Made by a program: the position numbers and the translations under genes
Part shown: positions 18,424 through 28,065 of the stretch, piece by piece
Numbering within the stretch: position 1 is the first letter of the stretch
How the letters are laid out: every line of letters starts with the position of its first letter
The notes under the pieces: generated by a model
Seen by the model: only the letters and a program-made list of their open reading frames with translations
Database searches by the model: none
Told to the model about the DNA's origin: nothing
Assembly (NCBI GenBank): GCA_017651425.1
Contig: JAGCCZ010000025.1
Location: 1-49,175, forward strand
From: Bacteroidales bacterium
GTDB taxonomy: Bacteria > Bacteroidota > Bacteroidia > Bacteroidales > WCHB1-69
DNA length: 49,175 nt
Direction: 5' to 3'

Positions 18424-18455
18424 AAACAGCGGAAAGAGGTTTCCGCTGTTTTTTT
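18424..18455 (+). terminator. Intrinsic terminator after lpxC
   Basis: A perfect 12-bp stem AAACAGCGGAAA/TTTCCGCTGTTT with a GAGG loop and a T-run. It confirms that the lpxD-lpxC unit ends here. Confidence 0.92.
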
Positions 18456-18485
18456 ATGCAATAGTCATAAATCCAATTTTTTTTG

Positions 18486-18493
18486 TAAGTTTG
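18486..18493 (+). promoter_or_regulatory. Promoter -7 element
   Basis: TAAGTTTG followed by CCG matches TAnnTTTG, 30 bases upstream of the DUF6913 gene. Confidence 0.5.
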
Positions 18494-18522
18494 CCGCCTT
18501 TATTGTATAATATGCGTGGATT

Positions 18523-19059
18523 ATGATTTCTTGGATAAAAAAATATTTTTTAAAGAAGTATCTTGCTGAAAATAAGCCAAATAGAAGTGTGCAAATTATG
18601 CCGCTGCATAAGGCTAAGACCATAGGCCTGTTGTGCGAAATTACCGACGAAGATTCCTATAAGGACATTTTTTACATCTTCACCAAGTTGCAGGAACGTG
18701 GTCATCAGGTCCGACTGGTTGGCTATATCAACGACAAGGAGGTCCCGTTTTATTGTCTTCCCCAATTGACAGCGGATTATTTTTGTCAAAAGCACTTGAA
18801 CTGGTACGGAATTCCCAACATGGAACAGATTCAGGATTTCCTGAAGGAAGATTACGATATGATAATCGATTTCAACTACCGGCTCCATCCTGCCGTGCAG
18901 TCGATTCTTGCCTTGTCGCATGCGAAGTTCATTGTCGGGCGGCTCGGTGAATGCCAGAATGCTTACGACTTGTTTCTCAATGATACGACAAGCTCAAACT
19001 TGAAGTATCTGGAAGCCGTCAATAAATACACGCAAAAACTTACGGGTGATGAAAGATAG
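18523..19059 (+). CDS. DUF6913-family protein
   Basis: A 178-residue protein without signal peptide or clear membrane segment. It is basic at the N-terminus, with a central alpha/beta region (TIGLLCEITDEDSYKDIFYI, HQVRLVGYIND) and a conserved-looking DYDMIIDFNYRLHPAVQSI segment. I recognise it, from memory, as the Bacteroidota DUF6913 family that commonly precedes dapA. Its end overlaps the dapA start by 11 bases, indicating translational coupling. Its biochemical role is unknown; a link to lysine/DAP synthesis is suggested only by position. Confidence 0.6.
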   Translation: MISWIKKYFLKKYLAENKPNRSVQIMPLHKAKTIGLLCEITDEDSYKDIFYIFTKLQERGHQVRLVGYINDKEVPFYCLPQLTADYFCQKHLNWYGIPNMEQIQDFLKEDYDMIIDFNYRLHPAVQSILALSHAKFIVGRLGECQNAYDLFLNDTTSSNLKYLEAVNKYTQKLTGDER

Positions 19060-19933
19060 CTTGTCGCGTTTCAGGGGCCTTGGTGTGGCCGTCATTACGC
19101 CGTTCCTGCCTGACGGGAAGATCGACTTTCCGGCATTGGAGCGACTGATCGAGGATTTGGTGCGGAAAAGAGTTGACTATTTGGTGGCATTGGGAACCAC
19201 CAGCGAGTCGCCGACACTCTCTCCGGAGGAGAAACGTGATGTGGTGCGTTGCGTGGCCGCCGTGAACGATGGCCGCTTGCCTCTTGTGATGGGTGTGGGC
19301 GGACCGAACACGTTGGGTGTCGCCCGCGACATGGAGGCCTCCGATTCCCTGCCCGTGGATGCCTTTCTTTCTGTGGCCCCCTATTACAACAAACCCAGCC
19401 AGGAGGGGCTTTTCGAGCATTTCAAGTTCCTGTCGCAGCACGCACCCCGTCCCATCATCCTGTACAACGTGCCTGGGAGAACCTCGTGCAACGTGGATGC
19501 CGCCACCACGATGCGTATCGCACAGGAGTGCCCCAATGTCATTGGCATTAAGGAGGCTTCCGGCAAGATGAAGCAAATCATGAATCTGCTCAATCACAAG
19601 CCCGAGAATTTCCTCGTCATCTCGGGCGACGACATGATCACCCTGCCCTTGATGGCTGTCGGCATGGACGGACTCATCTCCGTAGTTGCCAACGCTTTTC
19701 CTGCTGAAATGGCCAACATGGTCCACTTGGCTATGAACGACCAGTTCATCAAGGCCCGCCTGTACCATGATCGCCTCTTCAACCTTATGCAGGCCTGCTT
19801 TCAGGAGGGCAATCCTTCCGGCATCAAGGCTGTGCTCAGCGTGCAGGGCAAGTTGCACAACCGTCTCCGACTGCCCAATGTGCCGGTCACCCCGGCTCTT
19901 TACGAGAAAATTGAACAGCTGGTCAAACTTTGA
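19049..19933 (+). CDS. dapA: 4-hydroxy-tetrahydrodipicolinate synthase
   Basis: DapA condenses pyruvate with aspartate semialdehyde, the first committed step to diaminopimelate and lysine. The (beta/alpha)8 protein of 294 residues shows the substrate loop GTTSESPTLS (Thr50/Thr51), catalytic Tyr138 in ILYNVPGRT, Arg143 of the same motif, and Schiff-base Lys167 in VIGIKEASG. The ATG at 19049 is preferred to the adjoining GTG at 19046. It overlaps the DUF6913 gene. DAP made here feeds the peptidoglycan pathway that Mpl, also encoded in this window, helps recycle. Confidence 0.96.
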   Translation: MKDSLSRFRGLGVAVITPFLPDGKIDFPALERLIEDLVRKRVDYLVALGTTSESPTLSPEEKRDVVRCVAAVNDGRLPLVMGVGGPNTLGVARDMEASDSLPVDAFLSVAPYYNKPSQEGLFEHFKFLSQHAPRPIILYNVPGRTSCNVDAATTMRIAQECPNVIGIKEASGKMKQIMNLLNHKPENFLVISGDDMITLPLMAVGMDGLISVVANAFPAEMANMVHLAMNDQFIKARLYHDRLFNLMQACFQEGNPSGIKAVLSVQGKLHNRLRLPNVPVTPALYEKIEQLVKL

Positions 19934-19957
19934 AACATTCATCGTCAGATAACTATT

Positions 19958-21637
19958 ATGAGAAAAACGCTATTCCTGCTTCTGCTGGTTTGCCTTATGG
20001 CCCAAACAGCCATGGCCCAATCCCCATCCTTTAACCGGGACGCGCTGCAGACCTATGTGCAGACCACCATGACGCGCAAGGCGCTCCGTGAAATCGCCCC
20101 GAACTTTTCCGTGGACAAGGTTACGCCCAATGCCGATGGTATGTTGAATGTGCGCATTTGCGTGGGACAGCGTGAATATGATGCTTTCGAGCAGTTAGGC
20201 ATCCCTTATACCATTCTCTCACCGGCGAAGCCGCCGATCACCATGGCGTCCTCCTATCAGCAGCTGGTCTCCTCGTGGAACCGATACCCTACGTATGGGG
20301 CTTATCTGGAGACCATGGCGACTTTTCAATCGGAATTCCCTACCTTGTGCGACATTGACACGATCCTGGAGCAAACATCAGGCGGCCATTCGCTGCTTGT
20401 GGCGCATATCAGCAACAACTTGCAGGACAGAGGCGACAAGCCCGCTTTCTTTTACACTGCCACCATGCATGGCGATGAGCCCGTGGGGTACTATTTGATG
20501 CTCCGTCTGGTGCATTATCTGCTCCACAACTATGCCACTGATCCGAAAGTGCAGCAGCTTGTGGACAATGTGGATATCTGGATCTGTCCGTTGGAAAATC
20601 CGGATGGCACCTATCGTTACTCCAACAGCCAGTTGAGCAGTTGGTATTCAACCCGGTACAATTACAATGGTGATGATCTCAATCGCTCGTATCCTATTAT
20701 TGGACAGCCTGTTGCAAAGAGCTATCCGCCTGAAGTGCAGGCCATGATGGATTTCGGCGCTGCGCACAACTTCACTATGTCGGCTAATTTCCACGGCGGT
20801 GCCGAAGTGGTCAACTACCCGTGGGACACATGGGAAACCACACAGCGTGCACATGCCGACCAGGCGTGGTGGGAGTTTGTAGGACGCAAGTTCGCGGACA
20901 CCTGCCATGCTGTTTCGTCGAACTATATGACGGACTGCTATAATGGTGTGACTGAAGGCGGCGATTGGTATATCATCACTGGGTCGCGACAGGATTACTT
21001 CAACTATTATCTTGGTTGCCGCGAAATGACCGTCGAGGTGAGCGCAGACAAGGTGGTCAATTCCAGCTATTTGCCATATTATTGGGATTATATCAACCAC
21101 TCTTTGCTGAATTACATCGGCGAGTCGCTCAACGGTTTCCGGGGTATCGTGACCGACTCCGTGACTTCGGAACCTGTGGCGGCGAGGGTTTTTGTGGAGA
21201 ATCATGACGTGGACAATTCGCACACCTATTCGCGTTTGCCCAATGGCGACTATCATCGCCCAATTGTCAGCGGTACCTATCAGGTGACGTTTTCCGCTGA
21301 TGGATATTATCCCAAGACGCTCACTATGACAGCGTTGGACGGACAATGCGTGGTGGAAAACGTGCAGTTGGTGCCCCTTTACATTGGACTTGAGGAACGG
21401 GAAGCATGTCAGGTGCGGATTTCTCCCAATCCCGCTTCCGATGTGGTGCGTGTGGTGAGTGACGGTGTGGACATTTCCGCCATCGAGGTCTATGATTTGA
21501 CGGGACGCTGCCTCTTGCAGCTTGGCGGATTGGGCAGTGAAGCGAAAGTGGACCTCTCTGCGCTTGCCAGCGGCACATATACGTTCCGTGTCACCTCTGC
21601 CAGAGGTGTGACGACACAAAAAGTCGTGAAACGATAG
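19958..21637 (+). CDS. Secreted M14 zinc carboxypeptidase with T9SS tail
   Basis: A 559-residue exported peptidase. Signal peptide MRKTLFLLLLVCLMAQTAMAQ is followed by a short prodomain. The M14 catalytic domain (about 105-385) carries the zinc ligands His171 and Glu174 in ATMHGDEPVG, His279 in NFHGGAE, and the candidate catalytic Glu360 in EMTVEVS. A carboxypeptidase-regulatory-like beta-domain (about 390-470) and a type A T9SS sorting domain (ISPNPASDVVRVV to final QKVVKR) complete it. It would remove C-terminal residues from peptides outside the cell. It starts 24 bases after dapA and may be read from the same transcript. Confidence 0.92.
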   Translation: MRKTLFLLLLVCLMAQTAMAQSPSFNRDALQTYVQTTMTRKALREIAPNFSVDKVTPNADGMLNVRICVGQREYDAFEQLGIPYTILSPAKPPITMASSYQQLVSSWNRYPTYGAYLETMATFQSEFPTLCDIDTILEQTSGGHSLLVAHISNNLQDRGDKPAFFYTATMHGDEPVGYYLMLRLVHYLLHNYATDPKVQQLVDNVDIWICPLENPDGTYRYSNSQLSSWYSTRYNYNGDDLNRSYPIIGQPVAKSYPPEVQAMMDFGAAHNFTMSANFHGGAEVVNYPWDTWETTQRAHADQAWWEFVGRKFADTCHAVSSNYMTDCYNGVTEGGDWYIITGSRQDYFNYYLGCREMTVEVSADKVVNSSYLPYYWDYINHSLLNYIGESLNGFRGIVTDSVTSEPVAARVFVENHDVDNSHTYSRLPNGDYHRPIVSGTYQVTFSADGYYPKTLTMTALDGQCVVENVQLVPLYIGLEEREACQVRISPNPASDVVRVVSDGVDISAIEVYDLTGRCLLQLGGLGSEAKVDLSALASGTYTFRVTSARGVTTQKVVKR

Positions 21638-21767
21638 CGGTTATTTCCAAAGTGTCGGTTGTTTTTTTCAATTATTTGATTTCCAGTGAGTTTCTTTCAT
21701 TGGAGAGAAATGCTGTATTTATTTTGCAGAAGCTGTAAATGAGGGAGTTAGGTTTGGAAATTTTTTG

Positions 21768-21775
21768 TATTTTTG
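21768..21775 (+). promoter_or_regulatory. Promoter -7 element for rplY
   Basis: TATTTTTG followed by CAGCC matches TAnnTTTG, with the start codon 50 bases downstream. Confidence 0.65.
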
Positions 21776-21824
21776 CAGCCGCAAAAAAATAACCTTATTT
21801 ACTTATCAATTAACAAAAAAAAGT

Positions 21825-22418
21825 ATGAAATCAGTATCTATTAGCGGTTCTCTCAGAGAGAACGTAGGGAAAAAAGATGCAAAGGCCCAGCGCGCCCAGG
21901 GTATGGTACCTTGCGCCCTTTATGGCGGAAAAGAGCAGAAACTCTTCGTGGTTGAGGAGAAGCAGTTCCAAAAATTGCTTTATACCCCGGAAGTGCAGTC
22001 TGTTGATCTCGATGTCAATGGCACTGTCGTGAAAGCCATCGTCCAAGAAACCCAATTCCACCCGATTACCGACAAATTGTTGCATGTTGACTTCCTCGAA
22101 GTGGTTGACGGCAAGCCCATCACCATTGACATCCCGTTCAAGCTCGCCGGCACTTCTCCCGGTGTCTTGAAGGGCGGTTCTCTCAAGAAGAGAGTTCGCA
22201 AGCTCAAAGTCCGCGGTCTGCTCGAAAATGTGCCCGAGTGCATCACCGCTGACATCTCCAACATGGACCTCAACGATATGATGAAGATCGGCGACATTCA
22301 TGTGGACAACATCACCATCGTTGACAATCCCAGCAAGGTTGTCGTTGCCGTTATGCCGACCCGTAACGTGGTGGCTGACGCAACTGAGGAGGGTGAAGAG
22401 GCTTCTGCTGAAGCATAA
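21825..22418 (+). CDS. rplY: 50S ribosomal protein L25/Ctc
   Basis: L25 binds 5S rRNA in the large ribosomal subunit. The start at 21825 gives MKSVSISGSLRENVGKKDAK, the typical N-terminus. The 5S-binding domain (1-92) contains VPCALYGGKEQKLFVVEE and FHPITDKLLHVDFLEV. The C-terminal TL5/Ctc beta-domain (about 95-185) contains LAGTSPGVLKGG. A short acidic tail ends the 197-residue protein. Upstream in-frame codons overlap the promoter and are rejected. The foldase gene follows after 36 bases, without a terminator between. Confidence 0.96.
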   Translation: MKSVSISGSLRENVGKKDAKAQRAQGMVPCALYGGKEQKLFVVEEKQFQKLLYTPEVQSVDLDVNGTVVKAIVQETQFHPITDKLLHVDFLEVVDGKPITIDIPFKLAGTSPGVLKGGSLKKRVRKLKVRGLLENVPECITADISNMDLNDMMKIGDIHVDNITIVDNPSKVVVAVMPTRNVVADATEEGEEASAEA

Positions 22419-22454
22419 TCGATTTACGGAAATTAACGAAAAACACATACTATT

Positions 22455-24614
22455 ATGGCAGCAATTGGCTCAATTCGAAAACACGGTGTGGCCTTGATGA
22501 TTATCATCGGCCTTGCCATGCTTGCGTTCATCTTGGGTGACCTTTCCCAAGTGACCCGCACCTTCTCCAACAAGAACACGTTAGCCCGCATCGGCAACAC
22601 CAAGTTGGACAACATCTATGGCAAGCAATACGAGGAGAACACCGCGTTGATCAGACTTATTCAAAACAAGTCTTCATTCGATGAAAATGAAACCTACCAG
22701 ATCCACGACATGACGTGGAGACAGCTCCTTCAAGACCAGATTCTGGACAAGCAACTCGCCAAGTTGGGACTTTCCTACAATGACCAGATGGTGGAAGATT
22801 TCAAGGCTGACATGATGGCATCCCTCAATTCCCAGCAGCCGAACCAGTTCATGATGCAGTTCGCACAGGCATTGGCTCAGCAAGTGGGCCCCGAGAACGC
22901 CATGGCCATCATCTCCAACATCGACGAGTATGCCAACAACGACCAGACTCGTGATATCTATAATGCATATCAGGCTATTGTGCGCTTCGCTCTTTCCTCG
23001 GAAAAGGCAAACCGCTACACGGCTTTGGTGCAAAACTCCATTTACTTCTCCGATCCTTTGGCAAAGAAACTGTCCGCCGACAACAAGTCCGCCATGGTCT
23101 CTTTGATGCCCGTCAACCCGCAGGCCCCTGCTTTCAACAGCATCACCCCCAGCGTGAGCGACAAGGAAATCAAGGATTTCTACAACACGCATAAGAAGGA
23201 TCTCTTCACGGTGACGGAACCCAACCGCGACATCGATGTGGCGGTTTTCCCCATCAACCCGACACCCGAAGACCTTCAGGCTCTCGAACAGCAGGTGCGC
23301 ACCGACTTCCAGCAGTTCGCCACTTCCGACCTTCTGGCTTACAGCACAGAAAAGGGCAATGGCTCCGTGGACAGCACCTATTACAAGTCCGAGGACATCA
23401 ACCTCGACATCTTGGACAGCCTTATCTTCAAGTCTTCCGTTGGCAGTTTCATTGAACCGTTTGTCTATGAAAACCAGAAATGGTATTTCGGCAAGGTCTA
23501 TGGCGGCGCCGCCCGTCCTGACTCTGTCCTCGTGGCAGCCATTGAACTTCCTTTCAAGAACGCCCAGAACACAGGCGCCAAATATTCCAAAAAAGAAGCT
23601 CGTCTGCTCGCCGACAGTCTTAAGAACGTGTTGCTGAGCAACCAAGCCAACATCTTCCAACTTCGCAAGGACTTCTCTGCCAACACTGCCGGCGACTCCA
23701 CTTTCTGGTTGCCGGAGCGTGGTACCATCACCACCCTCTACAATGGTCTGTTGGAAACCCCCAACGGTGGCATTTACGTCTATAAGGCTCCCACGGGTTA
23801 CATCGTTTTCCAGGCGCTCACCCGCACCGCCCCGATTGAGAAGCGTCAATTTGTGTTGTACGACTATGATATCCTTGCTTCTGAAGCAACTCTGAACAAG
23901 ATCAAGTCCGAGGCCAACGCTTTTGCCGCCTCCATCAATAATGCTGACGAGCTGTTGAGCACTGCGGCCAAGAAGGGTGTCCAAGTCGTTCAAGGCAGCA
24001 ATATCCTCTCCATGGCTTCTGTCATCAACCAGCTTCCCAACTGCCGCGATATCGTCAGCTGGGCGTTCTCCGATGGTGTCAAGAAGGATGACATCTCTGA
24101 CGTGTACAACGTGGAACGGATGTTCTATGCCGTTGCGGCCCTTCGCAATGTCCGCGACAATGGTGTTCAAAAGTTAAAGGATGTCAAGGATGATGTGAAG
24201 GCCATGTTGGAAACTCAGGAGAAGGCCGAGATGGTCGCCGAGCAGGTCAACAAGGCTCTCGCCTCTTCCAACATGCAGGCTTTGGCCCAGCAGTATGGCA
24301 CCCAGGTGATGGACAGCGTCTATCTCTCCTTCACCGGCGATGTGTATCAAAACCGCAACGTCGATGGCCAGGCAATTGCCAAAATCTTTGCATTGCCCGC
24401 CCACAAGCCAGCTGCTGTGAACGGTCAGAACATGGTCTATGTGGTGAATGTTGACCAAACCAATACCGCCACAGCTACTCCAGGCTATGCCATGGAGAAG
24501 AACCTGCTCCGCAACCAGCTTCTTGGCCGTGAGCGCAACGAGATGACCATCATCAACTATTTGATTTCCCAAGCCAAAGTTCTGGATAACAGAGGACGTT
24601 TCTATCAGAAATAA
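22455..24614 (+). CDS. PpiD/SurA-like periplasmic foldase
   Basis: A 719-residue membrane-anchored protein. One transmembrane helix (about 13-33) near the N-terminus is followed by a large periplasmic part, the PpiD topology. Residues 35-240 resemble the SurA_N/PpiD helical chaperone region (LARIGNTKLD, WRQLLQDQILDKQLAKLGLSY). Residues about 340-475 include parvulin-like segments, of which VGSFIEPFVYENQKWYFGKV is the clearest; a second may lie near 490-600. The C-terminal helices close the chaperone domain. Such proteins help newly exported outer-membrane proteins fold. The peptidyl-prolyl isomerase core looks divergent, so activity is uncertain. It is likely co-transcribed with rplY. Confidence 0.82.
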   Translation: MAAIGSIRKHGVALMIIIGLAMLAFILGDLSQVTRTFSNKNTLARIGNTKLDNIYGKQYEENTALIRLIQNKSSFDENETYQIHDMTWRQLLQDQILDKQLAKLGLSYNDQMVEDFKADMMASLNSQQPNQFMMQFAQALAQQVGPENAMAIISNIDEYANNDQTRDIYNAYQAIVRFALSSEKANRYTALVQNSIYFSDPLAKKLSADNKSAMVSLMPVNPQAPAFNSITPSVSDKEIKDFYNTHKKDLFTVTEPNRDIDVAVFPINPTPEDLQALEQQVRTDFQQFATSDLLAYSTEKGNGSVDSTYYKSEDINLDILDSLIFKSSVGSFIEPFVYENQKWYFGKVYGGAARPDSVLVAAIELPFKNAQNTGAKYSKKEARLLADSLKNVLLSNQANIFQLRKDFSANTAGDSTFWLPERGTITTLYNGLLETPNGGIYVYKAPTGYIVFQALTRTAPIEKRQFVLYDYDILASEATLNKIKSEANAFAASINNADELLSTAAKKGVQVVQGSNILSMASVINQLPNCRDIVSWAFSDGVKKDDISDVYNVERMFYAVAALRNVRDNGVQKLKDVKDDVKAMLETQEKAEMVAEQVNKALASSNMQALAQQYGTQVMDSVYLSFTGDVYQNRNVDGQAIAKIFALPAHKPAAVNGQNMVYVVNVDQTNTATATPGYAMEKNLLRNQLLGRERNEMTIINYLISQAKVLDNRGRFYQK

Positions 24615-24639
24615 TCCCGAATAATCAATAAATAAATCG

Positions 24640-24683
24640 GCGTGGATTAAACCTTCGATGAAAAGTTTGGTCCACGCTTTTTT
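24640..24683 (+). terminator. Intrinsic terminator after the foldase gene
   Basis: GCGTGGATTAAAC pairs with GTTTGGTCCACGC with one internal mismatch/bulge, followed by a T-run. Confidence 0.85.
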
Positions 24684-24698
24684 ATTTCATAATCACCT

Positions 24699-27299
24699 AT
24701 GCTGAAGAAAACACTCGCATTGCTGCTTTTACTTGCATTTCACACAACGGTTGTGCTGGCCCAGCCTGAAATACAACGTCCTCAAAACCAGAATTACAAC
24801 AGCGGCGCCGTCACTGGCACCATTGTGGATATGAATGGCGTTCCGTTGCAGTACGCCTCTGTCAACGTGAAGAAGGTCTCCGACTCTACCACGGTGCAGT
24901 ATGGCATTACGGATGCCGATGGGAAGTTCGTTTTGGACGGCATCCCTTTCGGACAATATTTCGTGGAGATACAATATGTGGGCTACCAAAGATCCTCGTC
25001 GCAGCCCTTTACCATCTCCAAGGAGAATGCGGTTTTCAAAATCTCAAAATATAAGATGTCGGACAAAAGCTCAGAATTGGGCGAGGTGGTGATTCGTGCG
25101 CAGAAGGACATGCTGCAAACCAACCTCGACAAGACTGTCTTCAATGTGGAGTCGAGCATCAACGCCACGGGGCAGACTGCCGTGGAGGTGCTGGAGGAGA
25201 TTCCCTCTGTTTCCGTCGATGTGGACGGGAACGTAAGCCTGCGTGGCAGCGAGAATGTCACCATCCTGGTGGACGGGCACGCCACGAACCTGACACTTGA
25301 CCAGATTCCCGCCGACATGATCGAGAGCATCGAGGTGATTACCAACCCATCCGCGCGGTTGGAACCCGATGGCATGGCGGGCATCCTTAATGTGGTGCTG
25401 AAAAAGAGACGCGAGTCCAGCTTCAACGGCATGGCGTCGATAGGTGCCAGCACGGCCATGCTGCACTACGACGGGAAGCACCATTTCTACCTTAGCGGTT
25501 ATAACGGCAATCTGAGCTTGAATTTCCGGTACAATAAAATCAACGTGTTTGCCAGCTATAGCTACCGTGGCGGCAGTTGGCGCAATGCCGGCAACTTGTG
25601 GCGCGACTCCTGGTTCGGCTTGGGCGACGACCGTGAGATTACTCACATGGAACAGGAAAACCATGGCGGTTCCCGCAATGGTTTTCACAATGCCTCCTTG
25701 GCATTTGACTATTACATCAACAAATACAACACCATCACGTTCAATCTTGGCGGCCATTTCGGGCGCATGAACTGGTCGAGCAACTTGTGGTCGTTGACCA
25801 CCCATGAGGGTGACACGCTGGTGAGCTATGACCAGATTGGACGCAACGGGAACAAATTCAACAGTTACGATGCATCGGTGAACTACAAGAAGACTTTTCT
25901 CACGCAAGGGCGCGAGTTGACTGCCGACCTCTATTTCACCCAGCGCAACGGCGATCACAACGACCTGTTGACGCAGGCGCATCACGAGGGACTTGACGAC
26001 CTGTGCCAGCAGACGCGCACCTTGGAACTGAACCGCGACGCTTCGGCGCAGGTGGACTTCGTGACCCCTGTGGGCAACGGTGGCCGCATCGAGACAGGCT
26101 ACAAGTTCTCGTATCGCGGGGTGGGGCAGGACTACTCCCTCTTTGCGGGCACTACGGAGGCCAACATGGTGGAGGATTCCCTGCAACGCAACAATTTCCA
26201 ATATACGGAGCTGATTAACGCGCTCTATTTCATCTATTCCAACACTTTTTGGAAGAAACTCCAGATGCAGTTGGGTTTGCGCGGCGAGGTCTCCTACACC
26301 ATATCCGACCTCAAGTCCGCCGACATGGTCTATACATACGTGAACTACGGCCATTTTGCCAAGAATTTCTTTTTCCCGACGGTACATTTGAAATACATGA
26401 TCACGCCGGAGCACTCGCTGCAGTTCAGTTTCTCACGCCGCGTGCAGCGTCCGCGCATCCACCAGCTCAACCCGTTTATCGACTACTCTGACAGGGAGAA
26501 CCTGCAGCAGGGCAACCCGGCGTTGGAGCCGGAGTTTGCCAATTCTTTCGAGATTGGATACATGTACACCCATAAGCAGACATCCTTGACGCTGACCGCT
26601 TTTTACCGCCGCCGTACCAATCTCATCACGCGTTACACGGAGATTCTGCAGGACACGTTGGACGATCGCGTCTATACGATGACCTCCTACGCGAATCTCA
26701 ACAAGAGCCAGAACTTCGGCTTGGAATTCTATTTCGGACAGCGTGTGAAGAAGGTGTACAGGATCAGCGTGACGGGCAGTTTCTATCGCAATATCATCGA
26801 CCAGTCGGGTTTGCTGGACGAGAATCTGACGCGCGACTGGGCCTGGAATGCCGGCGTGAACCAGACCTTCACGGTGGGCAAGGATTTCGACATCCAGCTC
26901 GACTTCCGCTACCGTTCTTCGCAGCTGACGGCCGGCAGCATGGGCTGGGGCCTGCGCGGAGTGGGGCAGGGGAGACGTTCTGCCAACTACCGTCTAAACT
27001 TGGGCGTGAAGAAAGGTTTCCTGAACAATTCGTTAGTGCTTAGCGTCAATATCCGCAACTTGCTCTATTTTATACCTTCCGTCCGTCAGGCGCAAATCGC
27101 CTCCTGGCAGAATTGTGCGGTGTATGACGAAATGTATGAGCCCAACGCTGACGCGCAAAGCGGCTATTACTCATACAGCATTCGTGAGAATCAGGGCTTT
27201 AACGTTTCTGTCAATCTGACTTACAAGTTGAACAACTTCCGTAACCGTCCGCAAAAAATGCCTGATGACGATGAGTTCGAAGGCATGGGTGGAGAATAG
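24699..27299 (+). CDS. TonB-dependent outer-membrane receptor with carboxypeptidase-like domain
   Basis: An 866-residue outer-membrane protein. Signal peptide MLKKTLALLLLLAFHTTVVLAQ; carboxypeptidase-regulatory-like domain about 37-120 (GTIVDMNGVPLQYASVNV, YGITDADGKFVLDGIPFG); plug domain about 135-230 (AVEVLEEIPSVSVDVDGNVS, VTILVDGHATNL, IESIEVITNPSARLEPDG). The rest, to residue 866, is the beta-barrel, closest in style to the outer-membrane beta-barrel family of TonB-linked receptors. It ends in an acidic tail rather than the usual terminal aromatic residue. The substrate is unknown; there is no SusD-like partner beside it, so a polysaccharide role is not supported. It follows a terminator and has no clear TAnnTTTG element. 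Confidence 0.9.
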   Translation: MLKKTLALLLLLAFHTTVVLAQPEIQRPQNQNYNSGAVTGTIVDMNGVPLQYASVNVKKVSDSTTVQYGITDADGKFVLDGIPFGQYFVEIQYVGYQRSSSQPFTISKENAVFKISKYKMSDKSSELGEVVIRAQKDMLQTNLDKTVFNVESSINATGQTAVEVLEEIPSVSVDVDGNVSLRGSENVTILVDGHATNLTLDQIPADMIESIEVITNPSARLEPDGMAGILNVVLKKRRESSFNGMASIGASTAMLHYDGKHHFYLSGYNGNLSLNFRYNKINVFASYSYRGGSWRNAGNLWRDSWFGLGDDREITHMEQENHGGSRNGFHNASLAFDYYINKYNTITFNLGGHFGRMNWSSNLWSLTTHEGDTLVSYDQIGRNGNKFNSYDASVNYKKTFLTQGRELTADLYFTQRNGDHNDLLTQAHHEGLDDLCQQTRTLELNRDASAQVDFVTPVGNGGRIETGYKFSYRGVGQDYSLFAGTTEANMVEDSLQRNNFQYTELINALYFIYSNTFWKKLQMQLGLRGEVSYTISDLKSADMVYTYVNYGHFAKNFFFPTVHLKYMITPEHSLQFSFSRRVQRPRIHQLNPFIDYSDRENLQQGNPALEPEFANSFEIGYMYTHKQTSLTLTAFYRRRTNLITRYTEILQDTLDDRVYTMTSYANLNKSQNFGLEFYFGQRVKKVYRISVTGSFYRNIIDQSGLLDENLTRDWAWNAGVNQTFTVGKDFDIQLDFRYRSSQLTAGSMGWGLRGVGQGRRSANYRLNLGVKKGFLNNSLVLSVNIRNLLYFIPSVRQAQIASWQNCAVYDEMYEPNADAQSGYYSYSIRENQGFNVSVNLTYKLNNFRNRPQKMPDDDEFEGMGGE

Positions 27300-27309
27300 G
27301 ATTTTTTTG

Positions 27310-27317
27310 TATTTTTG
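27310..27317 (+). promoter_or_regulatory. Promoter -7 element
   Basis: TATTTTTG followed by CCG matches TAnnTTTG, 21 bases before the start at 27339. Confidence 0.55.
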
Positions 27318-27338
27318 CCGCTTAAAACGAATAAGCGT

Positions 27339-28052
27339 ATGGCAAAGAAACTTTTGGCGATTTCAATGTTGCTGTGCCTCTGCATGGCGCAAGTCTTGGC
27401 GCAAACACCGCAAACCCCATATACTGGAAAAGAGGACGATAAGGACAAAAAGCCTGTCGTTTTCCGCGACCGTCTGATCATGGACATTTACCACACATTC
27501 TGGATGGGTATGCCCAAGGAGGTCACCCACATGAAGTTCGACCCGGGCTTCACGGTCTCTGCCATCTGGGATTTCAAGATCAAACAAAAACCCATCGCCA
27601 TCGGCCTTGGCGTGGGTGTCTCCTATTACACGCAATACAGCAACGCACTGCTGCTGTATGACGAAACCGATCAGGTGATGCGTTATAACATTCTTCCGGC
27701 GAATGTCGATTATAGTTTGCTGAAGATGAACTACCTGAACGTGAATATCCCACTTGAGTTCCGTTATCGTGCCGACAATGGCTTCAAGTTTACTGTGGGC
27801 GCCCGTGCCGGACTGTTTTGTGAACTTTCCCAAAAATATAAAGGCGACAGCCCTGAAAATGTCTCCGACACCTTGCGGTTCAAGAATCTCCGCATTGAAA
27901 ACAAAATGCGTTATAACATCGATTTCTACACCCGTATCGGATGGAAGTTTGTCAATGTTTATTACTCTTTCCAAGTGACGCCTCTCTTTACAGAAAACAA
28001 GGGCCCCAAGATTCGTCCCATGTCTGTCGGTATTTCCTTGAGTATCTTCTAA
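27339..28052 (+). CDS. Small outer-membrane beta-barrel protein
   Basis: A 237-residue exported protein; the ATG at 27339 gives signal peptide MAKKLLAISMLLCLCMAQVLAQ. After a charged linker the sequence alternates hydrophobic and polar residues in strands (FTVSAIWDFKIKQKPIAIGLGVGVSYYTQ, NVNIPLEFRYRADNGFKFTVGARAG) and ends in ISLSIF with the terminal Phe typical of outer-membrane barrels. It resembles the PorT-like/OMP_b-brl families common in Bacteroidota. Whether it serves the T9SS, as PorT does, cannot be told from the sequence. It lies 13 bases before the antiporter gene and is probably co-transcribed with it. Confidence 0.72.
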   Translation: MAKKLLAISMLLCLCMAQVLAQTPQTPYTGKEDDKDKKPVVFRDRLIMDIYHTFWMGMPKEVTHMKFDPGFTVSAIWDFKIKQKPIAIGLGVGVSYYTQYSNALLLYDETDQVMRYNILPANVDYSLLKMNYLNVNIPLEFRYRADNGFKFTVGARAGLFCELSQKYKGDSPENVSDTLRFKNLRIENKMRYNIDFYTRIGWKFVNVYYSFQVTPLFTENKGPKIRPMSVGISLSIF

Positions 28053-28065
28053 AACACATATAGTT

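Noticed and set aside
22674..24170. 498-codon antisense ORF over the foldase gene
   Set aside because: Shadow of the PpiD/SurA-like gene, with no start context or motifs.
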